Assembly (NCBI GenBank): GCA_022821845.1
Contig: JAJECT010000035.1
Span: 1 to 64,000 of the forward strand
Direction: 5' to 3'
Source: Rhodothermales bacterium
GTDB taxonomy: Bacteria > Bacteroidota > Rhodothermia > Rhodothermales > VXPQ01
Length of the DNA stretch: 64,000 nt
Shown: positions 19,729 to 28,445 of the stretch, in pieces
How the letters are laid out: each line of letters starts with the position of its first letter
Position numbering within the stretch: position 1 is the stretch's first letter
Notes under the pieces: model-generated
Seen by the model: only the letters and a program-made list of their open reading frames with translations
Told to the model about the DNA's origin: nothing
The model's database searches: none
Program-made: the position numbers and the translations under genes

Positions 19729-21489
19729 ATGACAAATCGCTGGCTTCTTCGCCCCGTTCCTTCCGAGCAGGCTGTCCGGGATATCGGACGGCAATTGAAC
19801 GACCTGCCCCCGGCGCTTTCCCGAGCGCTCATCCTCCGGGAAATCAACACCTACGACCGCGCGCGCGCCTTCTTTCGCCCGGTCGCCAGCGACCTGCACG
19901 ATCCGTTTCGAATGAAGGACATGGGGGTCGCCGCGGACCGCGTGGCGAAAGCAGTCCGGGAAAAAGAACGCATGGTCGTGTACGGCGACTATGACGTGGA
20001 CGGCACGACGGCCACCGCCTTGCTGGTTTCTTCGCTGCGCTCGCTGGGCGGGGACGTGGGTTTTTTCGTTCCGAACCGATTCGAGCACGGGTACGGACTA
20101 AGCCGCGCGGGCCTTGACGAGGCGGCCAAGCTCGGCGCGCAGCTCGTTATCGCGGTGGATTGCGGCGTCACCGCCGTGGCGGAAGCCCTGTACGCCCGCG
20201 AAAAAGGCATGGACCTGGTCGTGTGCGACCACCACACGCCGAAAGACGAACTCCCCGAAGCCGTGGCCGTGCTGGACCCCAAGCGCAAGGACTGCGACTA
20301 TCCTTTCAAGGAGTTGGCCGGATGCAGCGTGGGCTTCAAACTGGTGCAGGCCGTACTGACGAAATTGGGGCGCGATCCGGCGGCGGCCATGGCTTGGCTG
20401 GACCTTGTGGCCGTCGCAACGGCCAGCGACATGGTCCCCGTGGAAGGCGAAAACCGGGTCTTGCTTGCCGTTGGCCTGGAGCGGCTTCGCACAAAGCCGT
20501 CGGTGGGCTTGCGCGCGCTGGCTTCGGTGGCGAACGTACCCATCGCCGCCTGCGCCACATCCGATATCGTGTTCAGAATGGCGCCGCGCATCAATGCCGC
20601 CGGGCGCGTGAAATCCGCCAAAACCGCCATCGACCTGCTGCTGACCAACGACGCGGAGGAGGCGCAGGGCTACGCGGAAGAACTCCACGAGCTCAACGCC
20701 CAGCGGCGAGAACTGGATCAGGAAACCCTCGAATCGGCAATCAAAGGCGCCGAGCGCCAGATCACCTCGGGCAAAATGAAGCATACGCTGGTGTTGCACG
20801 ACCACGACTGGTTTCCGGGCGTGATCGGCATTGTGGCGTCTCGCCTGGTAGAACGCTTTCATCGCCCGACCATTCTCCTCGGCACCATAGACGGCGTAGT
20901 CACCGGATCCGCCCGATCTATCGAGGGAATAAATATTTTCGACGCGCTACAGGAATGCAACGACCTGCTGGCGCGCTTCGGAGGACATGCTTTCGCGGCG
21001 GGCCTGTCGCTCGAAATCTCCAGACTTCCGGCCTTGCAGGAGCGGTTCGACCATGCCGTAGGCACAAGGGTGACGCCCGAAACGCTCCAGCCGGCCATCC
21101 ATGTGGACGCCCCCTTGCGCCTGCATGAAATAGACCGCCGGTTTCTGGCGGTGCTCAAGCAATTTGAACCCTTTGGCCCCAAAAACGACCGCCCGGTGTT
21201 CCAGGCCAACGGACTGCTCCCCGCCTGGCCGCCGCGCAAACTTGGAAAAGACGGCCAGCACCTCAAGTTCAGCGTACGGCAACAACCGCAAGAAGGCCAT
21301 CCGCCCAACGCCGCGCCCATAGACGCCATTGCGTTCGGAATGGGATCGCGATACGACATGCTGGAGGAATGCCGAAGCGAGCAGCAACCCTTCGACATGC
21401 TTTTTTCCGTGCAGGAAAACACCTGGAAAGAGCGCACGGAAACCCAACTCCACGTCAAGGATCTTCGGCGTAGCCAGCCCGCGACATAG
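19729..21489 (+). CDS. recJ: Single-stranded-DNA-specific exonuclease RecJ
   Basis: RecJ is a 5'-3' exonuclease acting on single strands in recombination and mismatch/base-excision repair. The protein has 586 residues. The DHH-family metal motifs are present: DYDVDG at 87-92, AVDCGVT, and DHH at 167-169. The DHHA1 region contains FPGVIGIVASRLVERF and GGHAFAAGLSL. A C-terminal OB-like region follows. ATG 19729 was chosen over the in-frame ATG at 19699 because MTNRWLLRP resembles known RecJ starts. It is monocistronic. Confidence 0.95.
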   Translation: MTNRWLLRPVPSEQAVRDIGRQLNDLPPALSRALILREINTYDRARAFFRPVASDLHDPFRMKDMGVAADRVAKAVREKERMVVYGDYDVDGTTATALLVSSLRSLGGDVGFFVPNRFEHGYGLSRAGLDEAAKLGAQLVIAVDCGVTAVAEALYAREKGMDLVVCDHHTPKDELPEAVAVLDPKRKDCDYPFKELAGCSVGFKLVQAVLTKLGRDPAAAMAWLDLVAVATASDMVPVEGENRVLLAVGLERLRTKPSVGLRALASVANVPIAACATSDIVFRMAPRINAAGRVKSAKTAIDLLLTNDAEEAQGYAEELHELNAQRRELDQETLESAIKGAERQITSGKMKHTLVLHDHDWFPGVIGIVASRLVERFHRPTILLGTIDGVVTGSARSIEGINIFDALQECNDLLARFGGHAFAAGLSLEISRLPALQERFDHAVGTRVTPETLQPAIHVDAPLRLHEIDRRFLAVLKQFEPFGPKNDRPVFQANGLLPAWPPRKLGKDGQHLKFSVRQQPQEGHPPNAAPIDAIAFGMGSRYDMLEECRSEQQPFDMLFSVQENTWKERTETQLHVKDLRRSQPAT

Positions 21490-21533
21490 CGTCCCGGCGG
21501 CGCAATCCGGGCGCACGGAATATTCTATCTGAT

Positions 21534-22220
21534 CTATGCTATCCGCCCCCTGATGCGCATCATGTGCCGCCGAAACACTTCGAAGCCGGTCCGCCGCACC
21601 GCCTCGTCCCAGGCGAACCACGCCACATCGGTGATGTCTTCTTCCGCCTGCGGGATAAAACGCTCGGCGGTCGTGGTCATGTGAAACCAGTGCGTGGTTT
21701 TTACCGCATACGCATACCCTCCCCGGCGGGTATGCACATCGTAGCCATACACGGTAGCGCCCAACGGCGGTCCGAGGCGCACCTCCTGAACCCCCAGCTC
21801 TTCCCGCACCTCCCGGAGCGCGCACTGCCGGGCATTCTCCTTCTTTTTGCCCTTTCCCTTGGGCAAATCCCACAGGCCTCGCCGAAAAATCAGCAGCACT
21901 TCCGTCTCCGCCCCCTGGCGGCGCGTAACGATCCCGCCTGCCGCCGCGATGGCGACGGGCGGACGATACGGCGCAACATTGCAAAGCGCCTCCGGCGGGG
22001 CGTGGGATCGCCAGTCGCAACCCGCCGCGCTGCTTGCATACGCGTCAATAACCACAAGCCGCTCCGAACAGGCCGTTTGCGCTTCCTCGAAACGCTCGAA
22101 GGTCGGAAGAGTATCTTTCCGCGGATGGAGACCTTCCCGAGTCGCCCTGCTTGCCCGCCGCGCATCGACGCAGCAAAACGCCAGGCGGCTTGTCACGTCT
22201 CCCTGGACAACCTCGCGCAT
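21534..22220 (-). CDS. NUDIX hydrolase
   Basis: This 228-residue protein has a perfect Nudix box (G-x5-E-x7-REVREELG) starting at GKGKKKENARQC. It is preceded by the strand AAGGIVTRRQGAETEVLLIFRRGLWDLPKG. Members hydrolyse nucleoside diphosphates linked to another group; the substrate is not predictable here. An N-terminal about 90-residue extension (LPTFERFEEAQ ... VVIDAY) resembles the arrangement in Bacteroidota NUDIX proteins. The start at 22220 was chosen as the nearest ATG before this extension; it is divergent from pgi with a 30-base gap, so the two promoters overlap. Longer in-frame starts would run into pgi. Confidence 0.85.
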   Translation of the reverse strand: MREVVQGDVTSRLAFCCVDARRASRATREGLHPRKDTLPTFERFEEAQTACSERLVVIDAYASSAAGCDWRSHAPPEALCNVAPYRPPVAIAAAGGIVTRRQGAETEVLLIFRRGLWDLPKGKGKKKENARQCALREVREELGVQEVRLGPPLGATVYGYDVHTRRGGYAYAVKTTHWFHMTTTAERFIPQAEEDITDVAWFAWDEAVRRTGFEVFRRHMMRIRGRIA

Positions 22221-22250
22221 GTTTATCCTTTTTCTTGTATAGACCACGTT

Positions 22251-23537
22251 ATGCTTCGCCTCCATTACGAACACATTTCCCCCTTTGTCGATCCCGCCGC
22301 GCTGGATCGGGAAGCGGCCGCTGCCCGCGAAGCGCACCGCCTGCTCATCGAAAAATCCGGCGCGGGCGGCGACGCTACGGGATGGCGAGACCTGTTGGCG
22401 CGCCCGGATTACGCATTGCTGGAAGACATCGCAGACACCGCCCGACACATCCGAAACGAAGCCGATATCCTGATTTGCATAGGCATCGGGGGGTCGTATC
22501 TCGGCGCGGAAGCCGTGATACAAGCGCTTTCGCCAACCTTTCGGGGCCATGCGGAAACCCCCGAAATCCTTTTTGCGGGGCATCACATGAGCGGCGCCTA
22601 TCTGCACGACCTCCTCGAATATATACAGGGCAAATCCGTTTTCGTCAATGTCATATCGAAAAGCGGGCGTACGCTGGAACCCGCCATTGCCTTTCGCTGC
22701 ATTCGGCAATATCTCGAAAAAACTTTCGACGACGCGAACGAGCGCATTATTGTCACGACCGACCCGAAAAAGGGCGCGCTCAATACCTTGCGCGCAACCC
22801 GCGGGTATAAAAAATATGTCATTCCGGAAGACGTGGGGGGACGCTTTTCCGTACTGACGCCGGTGGGCTTGCTACCTGTTGCGGTAGCAGGCATCGATAT
22901 TCACGCGCTCTTCAAAGGAGCCGCCAATGCCCTGGCCCAACTGGCGCGTCCAAATGACAACCCTGCCTTGTCGTACGCGGCCATTCGTTCCGCTCTGCTA
23001 AAACAAGGCTTGTCCATCGACCTGCTTTCCGTATTCGAACCCGCATTATACGGTTTCGGACGCTGGTGGCAACAACTTTTCGGGGAAAGCGAAGGCAAAA
23101 ACGGAACCGGCCTCTTTCCGTTCGTCGCGCAATATTCTACGGACCTGCATTCCATCGGACAGTACGTTCAGGAAGGGCAGCGCTCCCTCATGGAAACATT
23201 CCTGATGGTTGAGCAAACCGGTCATGCGCTGTCCGTGCCGGAAGAATCTGCGTCCGGCTCAGAGGACCTGGACGGCCTCGACTACCTGACGGGACGATCC
23301 TTGCAAGCCATCAACCGAGCGGCCTGGGAAGGCACCGCACAGGCCCACGCGGACGGCAATGTGCCCAACCTTACGTTATGGCTGGAAGAAATCTCTCCAA
23401 CATGTATCGGGGAGGCCATTTACTTTTTCGAACACGCCGTTTCCGTTTCTGGATACCTGCTTGGCGTAAACCCTTTCGATCAGCCCGGCGTCGAAGCGTA
23501 CAAGAAAGAAATGTTCAAACGACTGGGCAAACCGTAA
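22251..23537 (+). CDS. pgi: Glucose-6-phosphate isomerase
   Basis: The enzyme interconverts glucose-6-phosphate and fructose-6-phosphate in glycolysis. The 428-residue length matches the shorter bacterial (Bacillus/Thermotoga-like) form. Signature parts are IGIGGSYLGAEAVIQAL, VISKSGRTLEPAIAFR, the GGRFSVLTPVGLLP loop, and a C-terminal GVEAYKKEMF. The start at 22251 gives the conserved LHYEHISPF N-terminus. It is followed by a terminator and the candidate replication origin. Confidence 0.96.
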   Translation: MLRLHYEHISPFVDPAALDREAAAAREAHRLLIEKSGAGGDATGWRDLLARPDYALLEDIADTARHIRNEADILICIGIGGSYLGAEAVIQALSPTFRGHAETPEILFAGHHMSGAYLHDLLEYIQGKSVFVNVISKSGRTLEPAIAFRCIRQYLEKTFDDANERIIVTTDPKKGALNTLRATRGYKKYVIPEDVGGRFSVLTPVGLLPVAVAGIDIHALFKGAANALAQLARPNDNPALSYAAIRSALLKQGLSIDLLSVFEPALYGFGRWWQQLFGESEGKNGTGLFPFVAQYSTDLHSIGQYVQEGQRSLMETFLMVEQTGHALSVPEESASGSEDLDGLDYLTGRSLQAINRAAWEGTAQAHADGNVPNLTLWLEEISPTCIGEAIYFFEHAVSVSGYLLGVNPFDQPGVEAYKKEMFKRLGKP

Positions 23538-23561
23538 TGGTCCGTAACCTGTGCAAAAAGC

Positions 23562-23583
23562 AGGGGTTTACTCCCCTTTTTAT
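23562..23583 (+). terminator. Probable terminator after pgi
   Basis: The stem is AGGGG/CCCCT with loop TTTACT, followed directly by a TTTTTA run, 25 bases after the pgi stop. The stem is short (5 bp). Confidence 0.55.
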
Positions 23584-23628
23584 CCCCATCGCAAAAGACG
23601 AAAAAGGAACCGGTGCATAAGTGCGCGC

Positions 23629-23904
23629 ATGTCCACAGCTTGCGCTGCCGATACGCACGGCGGACGACATGTGAATGAATGGACGGGCAACGTGCATAAC
23701 CTGTCTGCACCGCCAGAGACTGTCCACGTTTCCTGCTCAATAGACGCGTAAAAAGTTGTGGGCGAACGTTTTCAACAATATGAGGATAACTTGTAGATAA
23801 ATCGCTTGTCCACATATCCACAGCCCCTACTACTACAACATATTTATTAAAAAATAATACAGTAAATAGTAGAAACAGGGGATAACCGCCGAATGTGTGG
23901 ATAG
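23629..23904. other. oriC: Candidate chromosomal replication origin (oriC)
   Basis: Near-consensus DnaA boxes (TTATCCACA) cluster here: ATGTCCACA 23629, a CGTGCATAA-type box 23690, TGAGGATAA 23781 (reverse), TTGTCCACA 23806, ATATCCACA 23814, and TGTGGATAG 23896 (reverse). Directly after the box ending at 23822 come a GCCCC block and TACTACTAC (23828-23836). Then follows an AT-rich run (about 23837-23872) ending in TAGTAG. Box, GC block, TAC triplets and AT-rich segment, in that order, match the basal unwinding layout with a DnaA-trio known from Bacillus subtilis. dnaA itself lies 22 kb away. A second DnaA-box site is at 46.9-47.1 kb. Confidence 0.7.
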
Positions 23905-24059
23905 CCTGTTCCCGCGTATGGCGCGCATCGCGCTCGTGGCCATGGGCATGGGGCGGAAGGAAGGCGCGCAGGCAGGATATAATGTGGGCCTGGACGTTAT
24001 GTTTTACGGAAAAATGTGTCTTACGGGGAGAGCTTGTTCTGGTCCGAAATCCTCGTTTT

Positions 24060-26513
24060 GTGTCTACTCCCGATACATCCCCGCCCAAACGACACCCGGC
24101 CTGCTGGGCCGCCATAGCCCTCGGGCTGGGCATTCTGGTCGCGCACATGGGTCAGTTCGGGCCGGAAGCATGGGCAAGTTTACTGGCGAGCCTTGCAGGC
24201 GGCGCCGCGCTTTGCCGCGGGGTCCCCGGCTTGTATCGACGGACGAGCGTATTTCGTCCGTTGCTCCTGGTCTTGACGGGCCTGTTGCTCACGGCGTGTT
24301 TCGGGGGGCTTCGGTACGCCACGTTTTATGCGCTTCCCGAGGCGCATCCGTTGTTTGACGCACTCATGCATGGAGAGGAAACCGTCTGGGAAGGACGCAT
24401 TCTGGACGATCCTGCGGGCGACGCCGGATCGATGCGCTTCCTGCTCCAGGCGGACCGAAACGGAGATCGCTATCCCGTCGGTTTGCTCGTGTCCGGCCGG
24501 TCTGCCGCGCCGCCCGACCGCCGCCCGGGCCGATGCGACAAGGTACGCCTGCGGGGCCGCCTTGCCGCGTTGCCTCAAGCCCGGAATCCCGGCGAGTTCG
24601 ATTACGGAAAGTATCTGTTTCGCAAGCGCGTCTATGCTCGTCTGTATCTTGCCGAAGGCAGTTTGGAGCGCACAGGGCAAGATCGGCGGAGCATGGGATG
24701 CCTGCTCGAACCCGCCCGCGCGTTCGTCCAGTCCAGTCTGCGCCGTTTTTTGCCCAATCCCGACACGCAAGCCATTTTGCATGCGCTGCTCCTTGGAGAT
24801 CGCAGGCAACTCGATAGCGACACCCGGGATCGTTTCGCCCGCATGGGCCTTTTGCATCTGTTGGCCGTATCCGGGTTGCATGTGATGGTGGTCGGGATGA
24901 TTTTATATCACCTGCTGGGACCCCTCCTGTATCGGTTTCGCCTCAGTTGGCGGGCGGTAGACATCCTTCGGGTAAGTTGTACGGTGGTTTTGCTCACAGG
25001 ATACATGTTGCTTACGGGTTGCTCTGCGTCGGTTGTTCGCGCTGTGGTGATGGCTTCGTTGTTTCTGACCGCCACCTCGTTGCAGCGCCCCGCGCAGTCT
25101 CTGAACAGTCTTGGCGCCGCCGTATGCGTTCTTCTTGCGGTGGCCCCCGCGCATCTTTTCGAGGCGGGGTTTCAACTTTCCGTGTCCGCCGTGGCGGGCA
25201 TTCTTACGCTGGCGCCTTTGCTTGTAGCTTGGATTCCAACGCCCCCATCGCGTTTGGGAACCTACGCGCATTCCGGTATCACCGTCACCCTGGCGGCAAC
25301 CATAGGCACCTTGCCCGTAACGCTGTATCATTTCGGACAGGTAGGATTAGGCGGCCTTGTGCTGAATCTGCCGGGCATTCCCTTGACGACAGGCGCCCTC
25401 GTCGCGGGCGTGGCGGCGGTTGTTTTTGGAAGCGTTGCCCCTGTTTTGGGCGAAATTCTCGGCGCAGCCTCCAGCGCGTTGGCCTCTGCCTTGCTTCACG
25501 TGTCCGTGTTCGGAGACCAATTCCTGGGGTGGAGCGTGGTTCGGTGGAGCCTTGAACGCCCCCTGCCCATCCTGGTCCTGACGTTATTGGCAGTATGCCT
25601 TGCTGCGTGGTATCGTCCGCGGATACGCTGGCGTTGCATCTTCCTTGCGCTGCTTCTTCTTGCAGGGGATGTGGTTCAGGGCGTCGCAAGCGGGCGCTAT
25701 CGCCCAAACCTTGACGTCGTTTTCCTGGATGTCGGGCAGGGAGACGCCGCGCTGCTTCGTCTTCCCGACGGCAAGGGCGTACTCATCGACGCAGGTCCTC
25801 GCTCTCCTTTTACCGGAAGCGATGCGGGAAGCCGCTTCGTCATGCCCCAGTTGGCGTACCATGGCGTCGACGAACTGGCCGCCATCGTTATTACCCATCC
25901 CGATAGCGACCATATCGGCGGCGTTCCGTCCGTATTGCGCGACGTTCCCGTCGCCCGCGTGTTTCGTTCGGGCTACCGGCACTCGTCCCGGCTTTTCGAA
26001 GAAACGAATGCCGTGCTGGACAGCCTGCGCATTCCGCATCGCGCCGTCCGCGCTGGAGATTCGCTATCGCTATCGCCCGCAGTGCGCGCCTATGTGCTGT
26101 ATCCGTTCGAAGATACGCCCGAAGAGGGGCCCAACGAGCATTCCGTGGTCTTGCTTGTGCGCTACGGCGCCTCGTCGTTCCTGTTTATGGGGGACGCCCC
26201 GCTCGAAGCCGAACTGCGCATTACGCAACGATACCAAGACCTGCTGCAAAGCGAGGTGCTCAAGGTGGGACATCATGGCTCCAGAACCAGTTCGATCCCC
26301 GCGTTTCTCAACATCGCCCGAGGATCCCAGGGAAATGCCCGGAAGCCATATGCGATCGTGAGCGTGGCGGCGCGCAACCGCTACGGTCTCCCGAACCAGG
26401 AAATACTGGATCGCCTGAAATCCGCCGGCTTCGATGTAACCCTGACCTCGGAATCGGGCGGCATATGGTTTCGGACGGACGGAAAAACGCTTCGGCGGGT
26501 ACATTGGCGATAG
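24060..26513 (+). CDS. comEC: DNA internalization channel protein ComEC/Rec2
   Basis: ComEC is an inner-membrane channel that passes single-stranded DNA into the cell during natural transformation. The protein has 817 residues: N-terminal hydrophobic segments and a DUF4131-type soluble domain (EETVWEGRILDDPAG), the polytopic Competence domain (LLHLLAVSGLHVMVVG), then a metallo-beta-lactamase-like domain. The latter has LDVGQGDAALLRLPDGKG at about 555 and HPDSDHIGG at about 612, then GHHGSRTSS. The start is uncertain. GTG 24060 is chosen because ATGs further up (23895, 23982) would place coding sequence in or next to the origin and lack conservation. comEA is not nearby. Confidence 0.88.
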   Translation: MSTPDTSPPKRHPACWAAIALGLGILVAHMGQFGPEAWASLLASLAGGAALCRGVPGLYRRTSVFRPLLLVLTGLLLTACFGGLRYATFYALPEAHPLFDALMHGEETVWEGRILDDPAGDAGSMRFLLQADRNGDRYPVGLLVSGRSAAPPDRRPGRCDKVRLRGRLAALPQARNPGEFDYGKYLFRKRVYARLYLAEGSLERTGQDRRSMGCLLEPARAFVQSSLRRFLPNPDTQAILHALLLGDRRQLDSDTRDRFARMGLLHLLAVSGLHVMVVGMILYHLLGPLLYRFRLSWRAVDILRVSCTVVLLTGYMLLTGCSASVVRAVVMASLFLTATSLQRPAQSLNSLGAAVCVLLAVAPAHLFEAGFQLSVSAVAGILTLAPLLVAWIPTPPSRLGTYAHSGITVTLAATIGTLPVTLYHFGQVGLGGLVLNLPGIPLTTGALVAGVAAVVFGSVAPVLGEILGAASSALASALLHVSVFGDQFLGWSVVRWSLERPLPILVLTLLAVCLAAWYRPRIRWRCIFLALLLLAGDVVQGVASGRYRPNLDVVFLDVGQGDAALLRLPDGKGVLIDAGPRSPFTGSDAGSRFVMPQLAYHGVDELAAIVITHPDSDHIGGVPSVLRDVPVARVFRSGYRHSSRLFEETNAVLDSLRIPHRAVRAGDSLSLSPAVRAYVLYPFEDTPEEGPNEHSVVLLVRYGASSFLFMGDAPLEAELRITQRYQDLLQSEVLKVGHHGSRTSSIPAFLNIARGSQGNARKPYAIVSVAARNRYGLPNQEILDRLKSAGFDVTLTSESGGIWFRTDGKTLRRVHWR

Positions 26514-26652
26514 GGCCGGCCAGAAATCGTCCGGCAAAAAGCAATAAATTCATGAGAACAAGAACCTGCAGCCCCTTGTAGCATACCAACAGGCTGTATC
26601 ATATTTCGGCGGCGAGGAATCGTCGCCTTGCCCGCGAGACCGTCTTTGACAT

Positions 26653-27168
26653 ATGAATAACCGCAGAGAGGCCAGGACGCGCGTAATGCAGGCGCTGTAC
26701 GCGACCGAAATTGCGGGCGCAGAAGACGCCGCCCGCATGGTCGAGACGATCATCGCCCCCAAGCTGTCCGGCGATACGGCGGCGCTCGCGTTCGCCGAAC
26801 GCCTTTTCTGGCGGGTCCATCGACATCTCGCGCGTCTTGACAAAATTATCGGGTCCCATTCGAAAAACTGGGATTTGTCGCGCATCGCGCTGGTCGACCG
26901 CATCGTGCTTCGCATGGCGATCGCCGAAATGCTGGCCTTCGAAGATATTCCTCCAAAGGTATCCATCAACGAGGCCATCGAAATCGTCAAGCGATATAGT
27001 ACGGCGGAAAGCGGGCGTTTCGTCAACGGCATTCTCGATTCCGCGCTGTTTGATTTTCACGGACGCCGCCTCCTGAACAAATCGGGCCGCGGACTGCGGG
27101 GCATGGAGGCCATTCGGAAGCGCGGCGGGACAGAATCGCCCGTCAGGGAACCGTCGCCCGGCAACTAA
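26653..27168 (+). CDS. nusB: Transcription antitermination protein NusB
   Basis: NusB binds boxA RNA with NusE (S10) to keep polymerase going through rRNA operons. The protein has 171 residues; the core (RREARTRVMQALYATEIAG, DRIVLRMAIAEMLAF, PPKVSINEAIEIVKRYS, RFVNGILD) is all NusB. The last about 35 residues are a charged extension not usual in the family. It is 14 bases upstream of ychF. Confidence 0.95.
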   Translation: MNNRREARTRVMQALYATEIAGAEDAARMVETIIAPKLSGDTAALAFAERLFWRVHRHLARLDKIIGSHSKNWDLSRIALVDRIVLRMAIAEMLAFEDIPPKVSINEAIEIVKRYSTAESGRFVNGILDSALFDFHGRRLLNKSGRGLRGMEAIRKRGGTESPVREPSPGN

Positions 27169-27182
27169 CGGCAAAAAATTCC

Positions 27183-28277
27183 ATGGCTTTACGCTGCGGC
27201 ATCGCAGGCTTGCCCAATGTGGGCAAATCGTCGCTCTTTAATGTGTTAAGCGGCGCGGGAGCGCGGGCGGAGAATTATCCTTTCTGCACGATCGAGCCGA
27301 ATGTGGGCATGGCGCCCGTCCCCGACGAACGGCTTCGTCGCCTGGCGGCGCTGTCCGGCTCCGCAAAGGCCACGCCCGCCGCGGTCGAATATGTGGATAT
27401 CGCCGGGCTGGTTGCGGGGGCGTCCAAAGGCGAGGGGCTGGGGAATCGGTTTCTGGGGCATATTCGGGAGGTGGACGCGATCATCCATGTGGTGCGTTGT
27501 TTCGAGGATTCCGATGTGACCCATGTCTCCGGTTCGGTGAATCCGGCCCGCGACATAGAGACCGTAGACACAGAATTGTTGTTAAAGGACCTGGAGTCCC
27601 TTGAGCGCCGCATCGAGAAAATGGCGAAGCAGGCCAAGGGCGGGGATCGCGCGCTGCGGGAAGAACTTGCTTTCGTCGAGCGGGTGTACGCCCATGTCGG
27701 GGAGGGCAAACCGGCGCGCGCCTTTCCCGGACGGCCCGGGGACGAAGCCCGCCTTGCCCCCCTCTTTCTTTTGTCGGCGAAACCGGTGCTTTACGTAGCC
27801 AACGTGGCGGAGGCCGACCTGCCGGACGGAGGCCCCCATGCCGCCGTCGTACGCCAGATCGCGGCGGCGGAGGGCTTCTCCTGCGTGGTCGTTTGCGCCG
27901 ACATCGAGGCGCAGCTGGCGGCGCTGGACGACGAGGATCGCGCTGCCTGGCTGGAGGAACTGGGCCTTGCGGCGCCGGGAATGGATCGGTTTGTCGCCGC
28001 GGGGTACGCCTTGCTGAACCTGATTACCTTTTTTACGACGGGCCCAAAGGAAACGCGAGCCTGGACCGTTGCGCGGGGTACGCGCGCGCCCGCGGCGGCG
28101 GGCGTTATTCATTCGGACTTCGAACGGGGGTTCATTCGGGCGGAAACCATCCAGTGCGAGGAATTTTTCCAATACGGTTCGGAAGCGGCGGCCCGGGAAG
28201 CGGGCGTCCTGCGCGCCGAAGGGAAAGAATATGTCGTGGCGGACGGCGACGTGATCCTGTTCCGGTTCAATGTTTAG
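27183..28277 (+). CDS. ychF: Redox-responsive ATPase YchF (OLA1 family)
   Basis: This Obg-family P-loop protein binds ATP rather than GTP and associates with ribosomes. It has 364 residues. Walker A GLPNVGKSS is at 9-17 and the switch region is YVDIAGLVAGASKGEGLGNRFL. The usual NKxD specificity motif is replaced by NVAEAD, as expected for YchF. A C-terminal TGS domain ends VVADGDVILFRFNV. It is probably co-transcribed with nusB. Confidence 0.96.
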   Translation: MALRCGIAGLPNVGKSSLFNVLSGAGARAENYPFCTIEPNVGMAPVPDERLRRLAALSGSAKATPAAVEYVDIAGLVAGASKGEGLGNRFLGHIREVDAIIHVVRCFEDSDVTHVSGSVNPARDIETVDTELLLKDLESLERRIEKMAKQAKGGDRALREELAFVERVYAHVGEGKPARAFPGRPGDEARLAPLFLLSAKPVLYVANVAEADLPDGGPHAAVVRQIAAAEGFSCVVVCADIEAQLAALDDEDRAAWLEELGLAAPGMDRFVAAGYALLNLITFFTTGPKETRAWTVARGTRAPAAAGVIHSDFERGFIRAETIQCEEFFQYGSEAAAREAGVLRAEGKEYVVADGDVILFRFNV

Positions 28278-28286
28278 GGTCGTTCA

Positions 28287-28380
28287 GGATACGCCGATAA
28301 AACCGCTGCGCCATTTCTTTCCGCGCATTATTCCGCGAGTCCCTATTTTCAGAATACCTGATTCGGGATACGCTGACTCA
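28287..28380 (+). repeat. Two tandem dispersed-motif copies
   Basis: Copies are at 28287-28306 (GGATACGCCGATAAAACCGC) and 28365-28380 (GGGATACGCTGACTCA), 78 bases apart. Both are in the direction of the downstream lipoprotein gene. The first is very close to the reverse-strand copy at 36510-36530. Confidence 0.5.
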
Positions 28381-28445
28381 GGCCGCTTCGCTTGCGCGCG
28401 CCCTTTCGCCTTGCAACCCGCTCCCCGCATCCACGGGATTCGACC

